36,497 nucleotides of DNA, from NCBI GenBank assembly GCA_051866775.1, contig JBJDXR010000032.1, positions 1-36,497 of the forward strand, written 5' to 3'. Position numbers and translations under genes: made by a program. Below the pieces are notes generated by a model. It was not told the origin of the DNA, made no database searches, and saw nothing but the letters and a program-made list of their open reading frames with translations. This DNA is from RUG626 sp051866775 (GTDB taxonomy: Bacteria > Bacillota > Clostridia > Oscillospirales > Oscillospiraceae). Positions 7,248 through 15,632 of the stretch are shown here, one piece after another; the first letter of the stretch is position 1; every line of letters begins with the position of its first letter.

Positions 7248-8552
7248 TTGACTAAGTATATTATCAAAGGTGGGAAACCGCTCAGCGGAGAGATCGAGAT
7301 CAGCGGTGCAAAGAATGCCGCTGTTGCAATAATTCCGGCGGCGCTTTTGGTGGACGGAGTATGCCGCATTGAGAATATCCCCCAGATATCGGATGTTACT
7401 ATGCTGCTTAATATCCTCAGACGCATGGGGGCCAGTATAAGGACAGTTGACAAGCACACTATGGATATCGACTGCTCAGGCATTAAAGAGGCCCGGGCGG
7501 ACTTTGACATGATGCGGCGCATACGTGCGTCATATTACCTCATCGGGGCGCTCCTTGGAAAATTCGGGGAGGCCGTTGTGGCCATGCCGGGCGGATGCAA
7601 TTTTGGAGGAGTGCGGCCCATCGACCAGCACGTAAAGGGATTTGAGGCCATGGGTGCGACGATCGAGGTTAAAAACGGTCTTGTTTGTGCGCAGGCCCCC
7701 GGGGGAAAGCTGCACGGAGCAGAGATATATCTTGATGTAGTGTCGGTGGGAGCTACGATAAACCTGATGCTGGCGGCGGTGTTTGCCGAGGGCGTCACGG
7801 TTATAGAAAACGTCGCAAGAGAGCCGCATATAGTTGATGTGGCAAACTTTTTAAACTCCATGGGCGCGGACGTTCGAGGCGCCGGTACCAACGTAATAAA
7901 AATACGCGGCGTGGAGAGCCTCAGGGGCGGCTTTTACTCGATAATACCTGACCAGATAGAGGCTGGGACATATATGACGGCCGTTGCGGGAACAGGCGGC
8001 CAGCTGCTAATTAAAAACGTGATCCCGAAGCATATGAACTGCATCTCCGGAAAGCTGGAGGAGATGGGCGTCACCATAACCGAGGGGGAGGATTGCCTTC
8101 TCGTACGTCGGGATAAGCCGCTGCGCTCCACCAATGTAAAGACCCAGCCTTACCCGGGCTTCCCAACGGATATGCAGCCCCAGATAGCTACGGTCCTATG
8201 CCTTGCGCGGGGTATTTCCAAAATAACCGAGGGTGTTTGGGACAGCCGCTATAAATATGCGGACGAGCTTCTGAAAATGGGTGCGTCCATTCAAGTGGAC
8301 GGCCGTGTGGCGATAATTGAGGGTGTTGAGGCGCTTACGGGCGCCCCCTTAAAGGCGTGGGATCTCCGTGCCGGTGCGGCCATGGTGATAGCCGGACTCT
8401 GCGCCAATGGTGTCACTGAGGTGGAGGGCGTAGATTACATTGAGCGAGGCTATGAGGAGATAGTTGAGAAGCTCCAAAATGTTGGAGCTGATATTCAGTG
8501 CGTGGATATACCTGAGATAGAGGAAGAGAACGGAATAAAACGTATCGGATGA
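7248..8552 (+). CDS. murA: UDP-N-acetylglucosamine 1-carboxyvinyltransferase
   Basis: A 434-residue EPSP-synthase-fold enzyme that transfers enolpyruvate from PEP to UDP-GlcNAc, the first committed step of peptidoglycan synthesis, in the cytoplasm. Visible motifs are the substrate-binding SGAKNA (K22/N23 region), the active-site loop PGGCNFGGVRP with catalytic Cys117 (the fosfomycin target), and the closing DLRAGAAMVIAGL. Length is as expected. The start is TTG, chosen because it gives the family N-terminus (TKYIIKGGKPLSG) and has GGAAGGTGA upstream. It is a single-gene unit with its own promoter and terminator. Firmicutes often carry two paralogues; whether this is MurAA or MurAB cannot be decided here. 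Confidence 0.96.
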   Translation: MTKYIIKGGKPLSGEIEISGAKNAAVAIIPAALLVDGVCRIENIPQISDVTMLLNILRRMGASIRTVDKHTMDIDCSGIKEARADFDMMRRIRASYYLIGALLGKFGEAVVAMPGGCNFGGVRPIDQHVKGFEAMGATIEVKNGLVCAQAPGGKLHGAEIYLDVVSVGATINLMLAAVFAEGVTVIENVAREPHIVDVANFLNSMGADVRGAGTNVIKIRGVESLRGGFYSIIPDQIEAGTYMTAVAGTGGQLLIKNVIPKHMNCISGKLEEMGVTITEGEDCLLVRRDKPLRSTNVKTQPYPGFPTDMQPQIATVLCLARGISKITEGVWDSRYKYADELLKMGASIQVDGRVAIIEGVEALTGAPLKAWDLRAGAAMVIAGLCANGVTEVEGVDYIERGYEEIVEKLQNVGADIQCVDIPEIEEENGIKRIG

Positions 8553-8585
8553 AAAACCGGGGGGACTGTGTCCCCCGGTTTTTTT
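8553..8585 (+). terminator. murA terminator
   Basis: Stem ACCGGGGGAC / GTCCCCCGGT with one bulged G and a short loop, flanked by A residues and followed by seven T residues. It begins at the stop codon of murA. Confidence 0.9.
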
Positions 8586-8629
8586 AAAACAGAAAGTGAC
8601 AGAAAAGACTTTGCGGGCGAATTATAATC

Positions 8630-9112
8630 ATGCTTGATATAAACCTTATATGCGTTGGAAAGCTGAAGGAAAAATTCTATATTGACGCCGCCGCGGAATA
8701 CATAAAGCGCCTGGGTGCATACTGCCGCGTATCTGTCGTGGAGCTTGCGGAGGTGCGAAAAAGCCAGGAACCGTCTGAGAAGGAAAAATCAGCCGCCCTT
8801 TTTCGGGAGGCCGAGTCCATAAGGGCCGCTATCCCCAAGGGAGCGGCGGTGATAGCCATGTGCATCGAGGGGAAGGAGCTTTCTTCCACAGAGTTTTCGG
8901 AGCTGATAGGCGGGTGTTTGGGCTCCGGCAGCTCCAAGCTGTGCTTTATAATCGGCGGCTCGGATGGGCTTCATGACAGCGTAAAAGCTTTGGCGACTGT
9001 AAAAATGTCGATGTCACCCATGACTTTCCCGCATCATCTGGCTCGGGTGATGCTTTTAGAGCAGATATATAGGGCCTTTTCCATTATGAACGGCGGTAAA
9101 TACCACAAATGA
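8630..9112 (+). CDS. rlmH: 23S rRNA pseudouridine-1915 N3-methyltransferase RlmH
   Basis: A 160-residue SPOUT methyltransferase that methylates pseudouridine 1915 in helix 69 of 23S rRNA. Family signatures are the SAM-knot FIIGGSDG (about 106-113), SPMTFPHHLARVMLLEQIYRA, and the invariant C-terminus GGKYHK. Length is normal. The start is the ATG at 8630 because it gives the usual N-terminus, although no good ribosome site precedes it; a TATAAT at 8623-8628 ends one base before the ATG. It heads a plus-strand run with the DUF2007-like gene and a phosphohexomutase. Confidence 0.95.
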   Translation: MLDINLICVGKLKEKFYIDAAAEYIKRLGAYCRVSVVELAEVRKSQEPSEKEKSAALFREAESIRAAIPKGAAVIAMCIEGKELSSTEFSELIGGCLGSGSSKLCFIIGGSDGLHDSVKALATVKMSMSPMTFPHHLARVMLLEQIYRAFSIMNGGKYHK

Positions 9113-9125
9113 AAGGAGCTGTGCT

Positions 9126-9464
9126 ATGGGTGCAAAGGGATCCTGGGAGTTTAGCATAGAGAGGGGCATAATCGGTAAATGGCCCAAGGACGAGAAGGGT
9201 GAGTTGGTCCCGCCTGCGTTTCTCGAGCTTATAGGCGGCAGCCCAATTGACCTTGGGATGGAGCGGCGTATGCTTGAGGCCTACGGAATAGCCACCGTAT
9301 GCCGGTATCCCAACGACGGGGAGCTGGGTAAGGTGGTTCTGGGCAGCGCCGGAGGAGGAGCCGAGATTTTTGTGCCGGAGACACTGCTGGAGGATGCAAA
9401 AAATATCATAAGCAGCGGACCATCAGAGGAGTTTCCGGAGGAAATAAATGAGGAGGAAGAGTAA
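9126..9464 (+). CDS. DUF2007-like small protein
   Basis: A 112-residue protein with AAAGGAG nine bases ahead of its ATG. Residues 45-95 (MLEAYGIATVCRYPNDGE... EIFVPETLLEDAKNIIS) match the pattern of DUF2007 'putative signal transducing' proteins: a short alpha-beta unit ending in a conserved V-P-x-x-x-x-x-DA-x-x-I. The C-terminus is acidic (EEFPEEINEEEE). There is no signal peptide and no catalytic motif. It starts 13 bp after rlmH and its stop touches the start of the phosphohexomutase, so the three are surely co-transcribed. Function unknown. Confidence 0.75.
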   Translation: MGAKGSWEFSIERGIIGKWPKDEKGELVPPAFLELIGGSPIDLGMERRMLEAYGIATVCRYPNDGELGKVVLGSAGGGAEIFVPETLLEDAKNIISSGPSEEFPEEINEEEE

Positions 9465-11189
9465 ATGGATTATCGCACTGAATACGAAAGATGGGCGAAA
9501 TGCCCGGACCTGACGGAGAGCGACCGAAAGGAGCTTGCGGACATAGCGGGGGATGATAAGGAGATAGAGAGCCGTTTCTGCGACTACCTTGAATTCGGAA
9601 CCGCTGGACTTCGCGGGACTATGGCCGTAGGCATTAACAGGATGAATGTCTATGTTATCCGCCACACCACTCAGGCCTTTGCCCAGGTGGTGCTGGAGGA
9701 GGGTAAAGAGGCCATCAAGGCCGGCGTCGCGGTCTGCTATGACTGCCGCAACTACAGTGCGGAGTTTGCCCGGGAGGCCGCCTGCGTCATGGCGGCAAAC
9801 GGTATAAACGTCAGACTGTTTGAGGGGATGCGCCCCACGCCTGAGCTCTCCTTTGCCATACGTGAGTACGGCTGCACCGCGGGCATAAATATCACCGCCA
9901 GCCACAACCCCAAGGAGTATAACGGCTATAAGGTTTACTGGTCCGACGGCGCACAGCTGCCGCCCCAGCACGCCTCTGCGGTGGCGGACAAGATGAAAAA
10001 GCTGGATGTGTTCGCTTCTGTCAAGAGCATGGACTATGACGAGGCGGTAAGCTCCGGACTTATCACCATCATGGGCAAGGAAACAGACGAGAAATTCCTT
10101 GAGAATGTCATGGCCCAGCGCAATGACCCCGCGGTCATAGAAAAGGCGGCAGATACATTTAAAATGGTATACACCCCATTCCACGGCACCGGCCGGGAGC
10201 TTATTCCCGAGGCTCTGCGCCGTCTGGGGCTTAAGCACATATACTGCGTGGAGGAGCAGATGATACCGGATGGGGACTTCCCGACGGTAGCCTCCCCAAA
10301 TCCGGAAAATCCCGAGGGATTCCATCTGGCCATAAAGCTTGCCGATAAGCTGGGCGCCGATTTTATCCTAGGCTCCGATCCGGATGCTGACCGCGTAGGC
10401 ATCATGGTGCGCGACCATGAGGGAAAGTTCGTTCCCTTCACCGGGAACCAGACGGGAGTGCTTCTTCTGGACTATGTCATCGGCGCAAAGCAGCGCGCAG
10501 GTACGATGCCTGAGAATCCCGTGGCGCTCAAGACGATCGTCACCACTGAGATGGCCAGAGCCGTTGCGGAAAAAAACGGCGTACAGTGCTTTGACACCTT
10601 CACCGGCTTTAAGTTCATAGCGGAGAAGAAGAACGCCCTTGAGAGCGCGGGAGAGGGCAAGGTGATCTTTTCCTTTGAGGAGTCCTATGGCTATATGCTG
10701 GGGGACTATGTCCGCGATAAGGACGCCGTCACCGCGGCAATGCTGATCTCTGAAATGGCGGCGTGGTATTCCAATCAGGGTGTCGGACTCTATGACGCGC
10801 TTCAGGCGCTCTATGTAAAGTACGGAGCCCACCTTGAAAAGACCCTTAATCTGGTAATGCCGGGACTTGACGGCGTGCGGAAGATGAAGGCCCTTATGGA
10901 TGGCCTTAGGGCAGATCCCCCTGCCAGCATCGGCGGCACTAAAGTAAAGAAGCTGCGCGATTACCTCAGCGGGACTGAAAAGGACAACGCTACGGGCCAG
11001 GTGCAGGATATGGAGCTGAAGGACTCCAACGTTCTATCCTTCATCATGGAGGACGGCACCGTCGTTCTCGTCCGTCCCTCGGGGACAGAGCCTAAGGTCA
11101 AGGTATACGTCCTCTGCAGAGGCGAGAGCATCGAAGAGTGCCAAAGCAAGATATCGGGCTACGCCAAGTGGGCCGACAGCCTCAAATAA
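9465..11189 (+). CDS. phosphoglucomutase/phosphomannomutase
   Basis: A 574-residue alpha-D-phosphohexomutase. In order: substrate loop FGTAGLRG (44-51), phosphoserine loop TASHNPK (144-150, Ser146), Mg-binding DPDADR (305-310), sugar-specificity loop FEESYGY (about 403-409) and phosphate-binding RPSGTEPK near 532-540. This length and EESYGY loop are typical of the PgcA group of Firmicutes, which interconverts glucose 6- and 1-phosphate for UDP-glucose and envelope glycan synthesis. Phosphomannose or phosphopentose activity cannot be excluded from sequence. The ATG follows the previous stop directly, with GAGGAAGAG as ribosome site inside the upstream gene. A large terminator follows. Confidence 0.93.
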   Translation: MDYRTEYERWAKCPDLTESDRKELADIAGDDKEIESRFCDYLEFGTAGLRGTMAVGINRMNVYVIRHTTQAFAQVVLEEGKEAIKAGVAVCYDCRNYSAEFAREAACVMAANGINVRLFEGMRPTPELSFAIREYGCTAGINITASHNPKEYNGYKVYWSDGAQLPPQHASAVADKMKKLDVFASVKSMDYDEAVSSGLITIMGKETDEKFLENVMAQRNDPAVIEKAADTFKMVYTPFHGTGRELIPEALRRLGLKHIYCVEEQMIPDGDFPTVASPNPENPEGFHLAIKLADKLGADFILGSDPDADRVGIMVRDHEGKFVPFTGNQTGVLLLDYVIGAKQRAGTMPENPVALKTIVTTEMARAVAEKNGVQCFDTFTGFKFIAEKKNALESAGEGKVIFSFEESYGYMLGDYVRDKDAVTAAMLISEMAAWYSNQGVGLYDALQALYVKYGAHLEKTLNLVMPGLDGVRKMKALMDGLRADPPASIGGTKVKKLRDYLSGTEKDNATGQVQDMELKDSNVLSFIMEDGTVVLVRPSGTEPKVKVYVLCRGESIEECQSKISGYAKWADSLK

Positions 11190-11210
11190 AGCTTAAAAAT
11201 CTGGAACAAA

Positions 11211-11263
11211 GCGCCGGAGCTTTTTGTCTTATTTAACGTAAGATAAATAGCCCCGGCGTTTTT
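11211..11263 (+). terminator. terminator of rlmH-phosphohexomutase unit
   Basis: A long hairpin: CGCCGG (11212-11217) and AGCT pair with AGC...CCGGCG (11253-11258), with an AT-rich loop, followed by five T residues. It lies between the phosphohexomutase and the serpin gene. Confidence 0.75.
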
Positions 11264-11287
11264 ATGCGCCATAAAAAGGAGGAGAAA

Positions 11288-12553
11288 ATGAAAAAAGGCA
11301 CACTTAAAAAGCTTGCCGCGCTCGCCTTGGCTGCGGGCATGACCGTATCCTGCGCCGCCTGCGCGGCAAAGCAGGCGGAGGAGCCTGCTGAGCTTACCGC
11401 AAGCCTGACAGCCCGTACGGTAACGGCAGACGAGCAGGACTGCGCGGGTGTTAACAATTTCGGCACGGAGCTTCTAAGACGCGCCGCCGGGAGGGATACA
11501 AACCCCGTGATATCTCCGCTCTCGGCCTATCTGGCGCTGGGTATGACGATGAACGGAGCGGGAGGGGACACACTCTCGGAATTTTCCGCAGTATTGGGAG
11601 GAGATAACGGCTATGTTAATACCCTCTCCTCCTATATCACACAGTCCCTGGAGGAGACAAAAGGCAGCACGATATTAAATATTGCAAATTCCGCATGGGT
11701 CGATACCCAGGCGAACATCTATGAGAGCTTCCTTGAGGATGCGCTGGATTATTACGGGGCGCAGGTATTCAGCGCGGACCTTGACACCGGGGAGGCCCGC
11801 AAAGCAATAAACTCCTGGACTGAGGAGCATACCCAGGGGCTTATACCGGAGCTTTTGGAGGAGAATCTGAGCCAGTACACCGTGCTCGCGCTCATAAATA
11901 CGCTCTATATGAAGGCAAAGTGGCAGACAACATTTAAATATGAGGCGACTTATGACCAGGTGTTTTATAGGGAGGGCGCCGGCGAGGTGACGGTTCCGTT
12001 TATGCACTCCGGGATAGCGCAGCGGGATTATATAAACACCGGTGACGTTGAGGGGGTAATATTGCCCTATGACGACGGAAGGCTGGCGCTGACGATCCTG
12101 CGCCCGGCGGAAGGAAACACGGTCCGCGGGTATCTGGAGACGCTGACCTCCGGCAAGCTTTCCGATATCATAGCCGGGGCAAAGAGCACGAGTGTCAGGC
12201 TCTCCATGCCGAAGTTCCAAATAGAGTATTCGCTTTTTTTGAACGACATCCTCGCCGCCATGGGGCTTGAGAGCGCTTTTGACCCGGACTCGGCCGACTT
12301 TTCCCGTATGGGAGAGAGCCGGTACGAGGATGGCAACATCTATATATCAATGGCGCTCCAGAAGGTGAAGATAATTGTGGATGAGGAGGGCACTGAGGCC
12401 GCCGCGGCGACGATAATCGCGGCAGGAGATGGCGCGTCGATGATGCCGGATAAATACATCGAGCTTACCCTTGACAGCCCGTTTATCTATGCGGTGACGG
12501 ATCTGGAGACCGGTGCGGTACTGTTTATGGGCGTGCTTGACGACCCGTCATAA
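11288..12553 (+). CDS. secreted serpin (serine protease inhibitor)
   Basis: A 421-residue protein starting at the ATG behind AAAAGGAGGAG; an upstream ATG at 11264 has no such site. The N-terminus is a signal sequence (KK, hydrophobic 9-20) ending in Cys at 22 and 25, probably a lipoprotein although the lipobox is not textbook. The rest is a complete serpin fold: NPVISPLSAYLALGM (72-86), INTLYMKAKW (203-212), MPKFQIEYS (307-315), the hinge EEGTEAAAAT (366-375) and C-terminal SPF...FMGVL. An intact Ala-rich hinge implies an inhibitory serpin that traps a protease by loop insertion. The P1 residue lies somewhere in the Gly/Asp/Ala/Ser/Met-rich loop 380-387 and cannot be fixed by eye. It may guard the surface against host or competitor proteases. 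It stands alone and has its own terminator. Confidence 0.93.
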   Translation: MKKGTLKKLAALALAAGMTVSCAACAAKQAEEPAELTASLTARTVTADEQDCAGVNNFGTELLRRAAGRDTNPVISPLSAYLALGMTMNGAGGDTLSEFSAVLGGDNGYVNTLSSYITQSLEETKGSTILNIANSAWVDTQANIYESFLEDALDYYGAQVFSADLDTGEARKAINSWTEEHTQGLIPELLEENLSQYTVLALINTLYMKAKWQTTFKYEATYDQVFYREGAGEVTVPFMHSGIAQRDYINTGDVEGVILPYDDGRLALTILRPAEGNTVRGYLETLTSGKLSDIIAGAKSTSVRLSMPKFQIEYSLFLNDILAAMGLESAFDPDSADFSRMGESRYEDGNIYISMALQKVKIIVDEEGTEAAAATIIAAGDGASMMPDKYIELTLDSPFIYAVTDLETGAVLFMGVLDDPS

Positions 12554-12568
12554 GAGCCAGATTACGAT

Positions 12569-12605
12569 AATGCAGAGCGGGATTATACCGCTCTGCATTG
12601 TTTTT
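12569..12605 (+). terminator. serpin terminator
   Basis: Perfect 12-bp stem AATGCAGAGCGG / CCGCTCTGCATT with a 7-nt loop, then GTTTTT. It separates the serpin from the convergent thioesterase gene. Confidence 0.9.
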
Positions 12606-12626
12606 ACGGAGAATAAAGCTGTCAGA

Positions 12627-13109
12627 TCAAAAGTGTTCCGCTTTGCGGAGCTTGCGAAACTCGCGGCGCTTTTGGGCCTCCATATACTCGCGCTGATCTT
12701 CCTCCGTCTCCGGGATCACAGGCGGCACGGGAGTGGGATTTCCCTCATCGTCCAGCGCCACAAGGACAAGATAGGCCTTGTTGATGGGCTTCCGGGAGCC
12801 GTCAAGGTTCTCCAGATACGTCTTGACGCAGACCTCCATGGAGGTGCGCCCCGCGTAGGTGATATAGCCGGAGAGAATAATGGTGTCATTGGCGAAGGCG
12901 GGCGCTCTGAATTGCAGGTTATCCACGGCGGCGGTTGTGACGTTCCTGCCTGAGTGGCGGCGGGCGACCACCGCCGCAACCACGTCTATCCACTCCATAA
13001 GCTTTCCACCGAACAGGCGGTTAAAGCCGTTTATGGAGTTGAGCGTCAATATCTGCACCTGCTCTGTGCGGGAGAAGGATACGGGTTTTCCGGAAATTAC
13101 AGGTTCCAT
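12627..13109 (-). CDS. acyl-CoA thioesterase (hotdog fold)
   Basis: A 160-residue hotdog-fold protein of the acyl-CoA hydrolase (YciA/ACOT-like) group. Recognisable are the helix segment GFNRLFGGKLMEWID with the active-site Asp, then VTTAAVDNLQFRAPAFANDTIILSGYI, the strand pattern of the domain. The C-terminal 30 residues are charged (EEDQREYMEAQKRREFRKLRK). It would cleave acyl-CoA thioesters in the cytoplasm; chain length is unknown. It lies 15 bp after the 2-hydroxyacid dehydrogenase on the same strand, so the two are co-transcribed, though no pathway obviously links them. Confidence 0.85.
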   Translation of the reverse strand: MEPVISGKPVSFSRTEQVQILTLNSINGFNRLFGGKLMEWIDVVAAVVARRHSGRNVTTAAVDNLQFRAPAFANDTIILSGYITYAGRTSMEVCVKTYLENLDGSRKPINKAYLVLVALDDEGNPTPVPPVIPETEEDQREYMEAQKRREFRKLRKAEHF

Positions 13110-13124
13110 AATTTTGACCTCTTA

Positions 13125-14087
13125 TCAGTTTACTAGATTTTTAAGCTCGCCTTTTAGGTATGAGCGCAGGTTGTCTGCGGCGATATCCATGACGCGCTGG
13201 CGGCATGAGCGGGGCGCCCATGCGATGTGCGGGGTTATAAAGCAGTTTCTGGCTTTGAGCAGAGGGTTTTCAGGGGTGATCGGCTCCTTTGATACCACAT
13301 CCACTCCCGCGGCGTACACCTTGCCGGAATCGAGGGCCTCTTTAAGAGCGGCCTCGTCAACAAGCCCGCCCCGGCCGGTGTTCAGGATTATTACGCCGTC
13401 GCGCATCTTAGCTATGCTCCCGGCGTTTATTATCTCCTTAGTCTCCGGCTTTAAAGGACAGTGCAGGGATATTACGTCGCTTTGGGCGAGAAGCTCGTCT
13501 AAGGAGACATACTCCCCTATGGCGCGGCCCTCCTCCGTTTCCCGGCTGCCCGACGCGAGGACGTTCATACCCATGGCACGGGCTATGCGCCCCACAGCCC
13601 TGCCTATATTGCCAAAGCCGATTATACCTAAGGTATGCCCCGAAAGCTCGATCAGCGGATGCTCCCAGTAACAGAAATCAACGCTTCGCTCCCAACTGCC
13701 CTCGTGAACGGACTGGCTGTGGAGCCCCACGCCGGAGCAGATCTCCAAAAGCAGCGCTATTGTAAACTGCGCCACGGCATCTGTGCTATAGGACGGGACG
13801 TTTGTGACGGGTATGTTAAGCTCCCGGGCGTGGGCGCAGTCGGCCACGTCTGTCCCGGTGGACAGCAGGCCGATATATTTTATGGAGGGACAGGCATCCA
13901 GAATCGCGGCGCTGAGCGGCGTCTTGTTTGTGATGACGATCTCCGCCGTTCCGATGCGGCTTATTATCTCCTGCTCGTCAGATTTATCCGTGCGGTCATA
14001 GACAGTGAGGCTGCCGAATTTGCTGAAGCCCTCCCAGCTCAGGTCGCCGGGGTTTTCGGTGTGGCCGTCGAGTACGACTATATCCAT
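13125..14087 (-). CDS. D-2-hydroxyacid dehydrogenase (glycerate dehydrogenase-like)
   Basis: A 320-residue NAD-dependent dehydrogenase. The Rossmann motif GIIGFGNIGRAVG lies near 153-165. The catalytic triad is present: Arg in NTGRGGLVDE, Glu in VVSKEP and His in ITPHIAWAP. The closest subgroup by eye is HprA-type glycerate dehydrogenase/hydroxypyruvate reductase, but lactate- or phosphonate-type activities share these motifs. AAGGAG precedes the ATG. Its promoter region overlaps that of the divergent radical SAM gene. Confidence 0.88.
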   Translation of the reverse strand: MDIVVLDGHTENPGDLSWEGFSKFGSLTVYDRTDKSDEQEIISRIGTAEIVITNKTPLSAAILDACPSIKYIGLLSTGTDVADCAHARELNIPVTNVPSYSTDAVAQFTIALLLEICSGVGLHSQSVHEGSWERSVDFCYWEHPLIELSGHTLGIIGFGNIGRAVGRIARAMGMNVLASGSRETEEGRAIGEYVSLDELLAQSDVISLHCPLKPETKEIINAGSIAKMRDGVIILNTGRGGLVDEAALKEALDSGKVYAAGVDVVSKEPITPENPLLKARNCFITPHIAWAPRSCRQRVMDIAADNLRSYLKGELKNLVN

Positions 14088-14109
14088 TATGATTATCTCC
14101 TTTTTTGGG

Positions 14110-14138
14110 ATTATGTTTCACTGGCGCTCTTGACACAA
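14110..14138 (-). promoter_or_regulatory. possible promoter of dehydrogenase-thioesterase pair
   Basis: On the minus strand CATAAT (14110-14115) lies 17 bp downstream of TTGTGT (14133-14138). The -35 is weak. The box overlaps the opposite promoter at 14130-14158. Confidence 0.35.
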
Positions 14139-14158
14139 AAGCGCCGGGACAATATTAT
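14130..14158 (+). promoter_or_regulatory. promoter of radical SAM gene, with inverted repeat
   Basis: TTGACA (14130-14135), 17-bp spacer, TATTAT (14153-14158). An inverted repeat GGCGCT (14123-14128) / AGCGCC (14140-14145) brackets the -35 box and could be an operator serving both divergent genes. Confidence 0.6.
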
Positions 14159-14203
14159 ATTACCATCGCGGCGCTATGAGATCAGGCCGCAGGGAAGGTT
14201 TTT

Positions 14204-15094
14204 ATGAGCTTTATTTGTATGGAATGTCCCCGCCGGTGCGGGGCGTTAAGGGATGATACATCAGGCTCCGGCTTTTGCGGGGAGGGAACGGATGCGCGCA
14301 TTGCCCGGGCGGCCCCGCATTTCTGGGAGGAGCCTCCCGTAAGCGGTGAGCGCGGCAGCGGAACTGTGTTTTTTACCGGCTGCAATTTAAGATGTGTCTA
14401 TTGCCAGAACAGCACAATATCCTGCGGCGGTGTGGGAAAGACGGTCACACCGGAAAAGCTGAGGGATATATACCTGTCCCTTATAGACAAGGGCGTTCAC
14501 AATATTAATCTTGTAACCGCGTCGCATTTTTCGGACGCGGTCATAGAATCCCTGGAAAAGCCGCTGCCCGTGCCTGTGGTATGGAACAGCAGCGGATATG
14601 AGAGCGTTGAGACGCTTAAAAGGCTTGAGGGGAAGGTGCAGGTCTATCTGCCGGATATGAAGTATTCAAGCTCCACCACGGCGGCAAAATATTCCCGCGC
14701 TCCGGACTACCCCGAGACTGCAAAGCGCGCCATACTTGAGATGTTCCGCCAGAGGGGAGGATATGTCCTTGACGGCGACGGCCTTATAAAGAGCGGGGTA
14801 ATTATACGCCATCTGGTTCTTCCGGGAAATCTTGAAAATACCTTTGGCGTTATAGACTGGGTATCGGAGAGCTTCCTGCCGGGCGGCGTGCTGTTCTCCC
14901 TGATGAGCCAGTACACCCCGGCGGGGCGGGCGGCGGAATTTCCGGAGCTTAACCGGAGACTGTCGAAGGAGGAATACGCTGCGGCCATGGAATATATGGA
15001 GCGCTCCGGTATCGAGGATGGCTTCTTTCAGGAGCTTTCATCAGCTAAGGAGGAATACACGCCGGACTTTGATCTGACCGGGTGCGATATTTAG
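14204..15094 (+). CDS. radical SAM protein, PflA-like
   Basis: A 296-residue radical SAM protein with the C-x3-C-x2-C cluster motif at C60, C64 and C67 (GCNLRCVYCQN). Before it, residues 5-25 hold four Cys (C5, C8, C12, C25) that could bind a second metal or cluster. It belongs to the group annotated as 'pyruvate formate-lyase activating enzyme-related', which differs from true PflA by this N-terminal Cys segment; the substrate is not known. It starts behind GGAAGG, with its own promoter. Its stop lies one base from the stop of the convergent acetyltransferase, with no terminator between them. Confidence 0.88.
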   Translation: MSFICMECPRRCGALRDDTSGSGFCGEGTDARIARAAPHFWEEPPVSGERGSGTVFFTGCNLRCVYCQNSTISCGGVGKTVTPEKLRDIYLSLIDKGVHNINLVTASHFSDAVIESLEKPLPVPVVWNSSGYESVETLKRLEGKVQVYLPDMKYSSSTTAAKYSRAPDYPETAKRAILEMFRQRGGYVLDGDGLIKSGVIIRHLVLPGNLENTFGVIDWVSESFLPGGVLFSLMSQYTPAGRAAEFPELNRRLSKEEYAAAMEYMERSGIEDGFFQELSSAKEEYTPDFDLTGCDI

Positions 15095-15095
15095 C

Positions 15096-15494
15096 TTACA
15101 GCCGTTTTATCTCCATTGCGGAGTAATTATCGTATATATCAAAGCCGAATTTTTTATAAAAAGGTATGGTGGCGGGATCGGAAGGCATTATTTTAATATA
15201 GAGCAGGCCGCTGTACTTTGCCATTATCCGCTCCATAAGCTCCCGTCCTATGCTAAGTCCCTGATACTCAGGGTCCACAAGCAGGTAATGAAGCAGCGCT
15301 ACGGTCTCGCCGTCATCTATCCCGCGTACTAAACCCACGAGCTTATCGCCGTCCCACGCGCTTATGACCTGTGAGGAATTCCGAAGCCCCCGCTGCAGCC
15401 TGCCCGGGTATCTTCCGGACTCCCAGTTCACAGACAAAAAAAGCCGCTCAAGCTCCGCTGCGGTGAATTCCTTTGTCTCCTTATATGTTATCAT
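15096..15494 (-). CDS. GNAT-family N-acetyltransferase
   Basis: A 132-residue single-domain acetyltransferase. The acetyl-CoA loop is in HYLLVDPEYQGLSIGRELMERI (Q/RxxGxG type, about 69-90), followed by ATIPFYKKFGFDIYDNYSAMEI, the usual C-terminal strand. The target is unknown. The ATG has ACGGAG upstream. It converges tail to tail with the radical SAM gene. Confidence 0.85.
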   Translation of the reverse strand: MITYKETKEFTAAELERLFLSVNWESGRYPGRLQRGLRNSSQVISAWDGDKLVGLVRGIDDGETVALLHYLLVDPEYQGLSIGRELMERIMAKYSGLLYIKIMPSDPATIPFYKKFGFDIYDNYSAMEIKRL

Positions 15495-15582
15495 ATGTTA
15501 TCTCCGTAAAATCAAAATAATTATACTTTTCTTGCGGGTATTATACAGCATAAATTGTGCCTGCGCCATATATAAATAGTAT

Positions 15583-15624
15583 AAAAAGTTCAGACCGGTC
15601 CGATTACATTCGGACCGGTCTGAA
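15583..15624 (-). terminator. terminator of GGDEF gene
   Basis: A perfect 15-bp stem (15589-15603 with 15610-15624, core CAGACCGGTCCGA) with a 6-nt loop. On the minus strand it is followed by CTTTTT, so it ends the diguanylate cyclase transcript. Confidence 0.9.
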
Positions 15625-15632
15625 TTATGCCG

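Noticed and set aside
7071..7457. 128-codon minus-strand frame across the murA promoter
   Set aside because: It overlaps the murA promoter and N-terminal coding region, has no ribosome site and no family match.
8596..8628. Promoter with TATAAT just before rlmH
   Set aside because: The only -35-like GTGACA is 21 bp away, and a start site set by this box would fall inside the conserved RlmH N-terminus.
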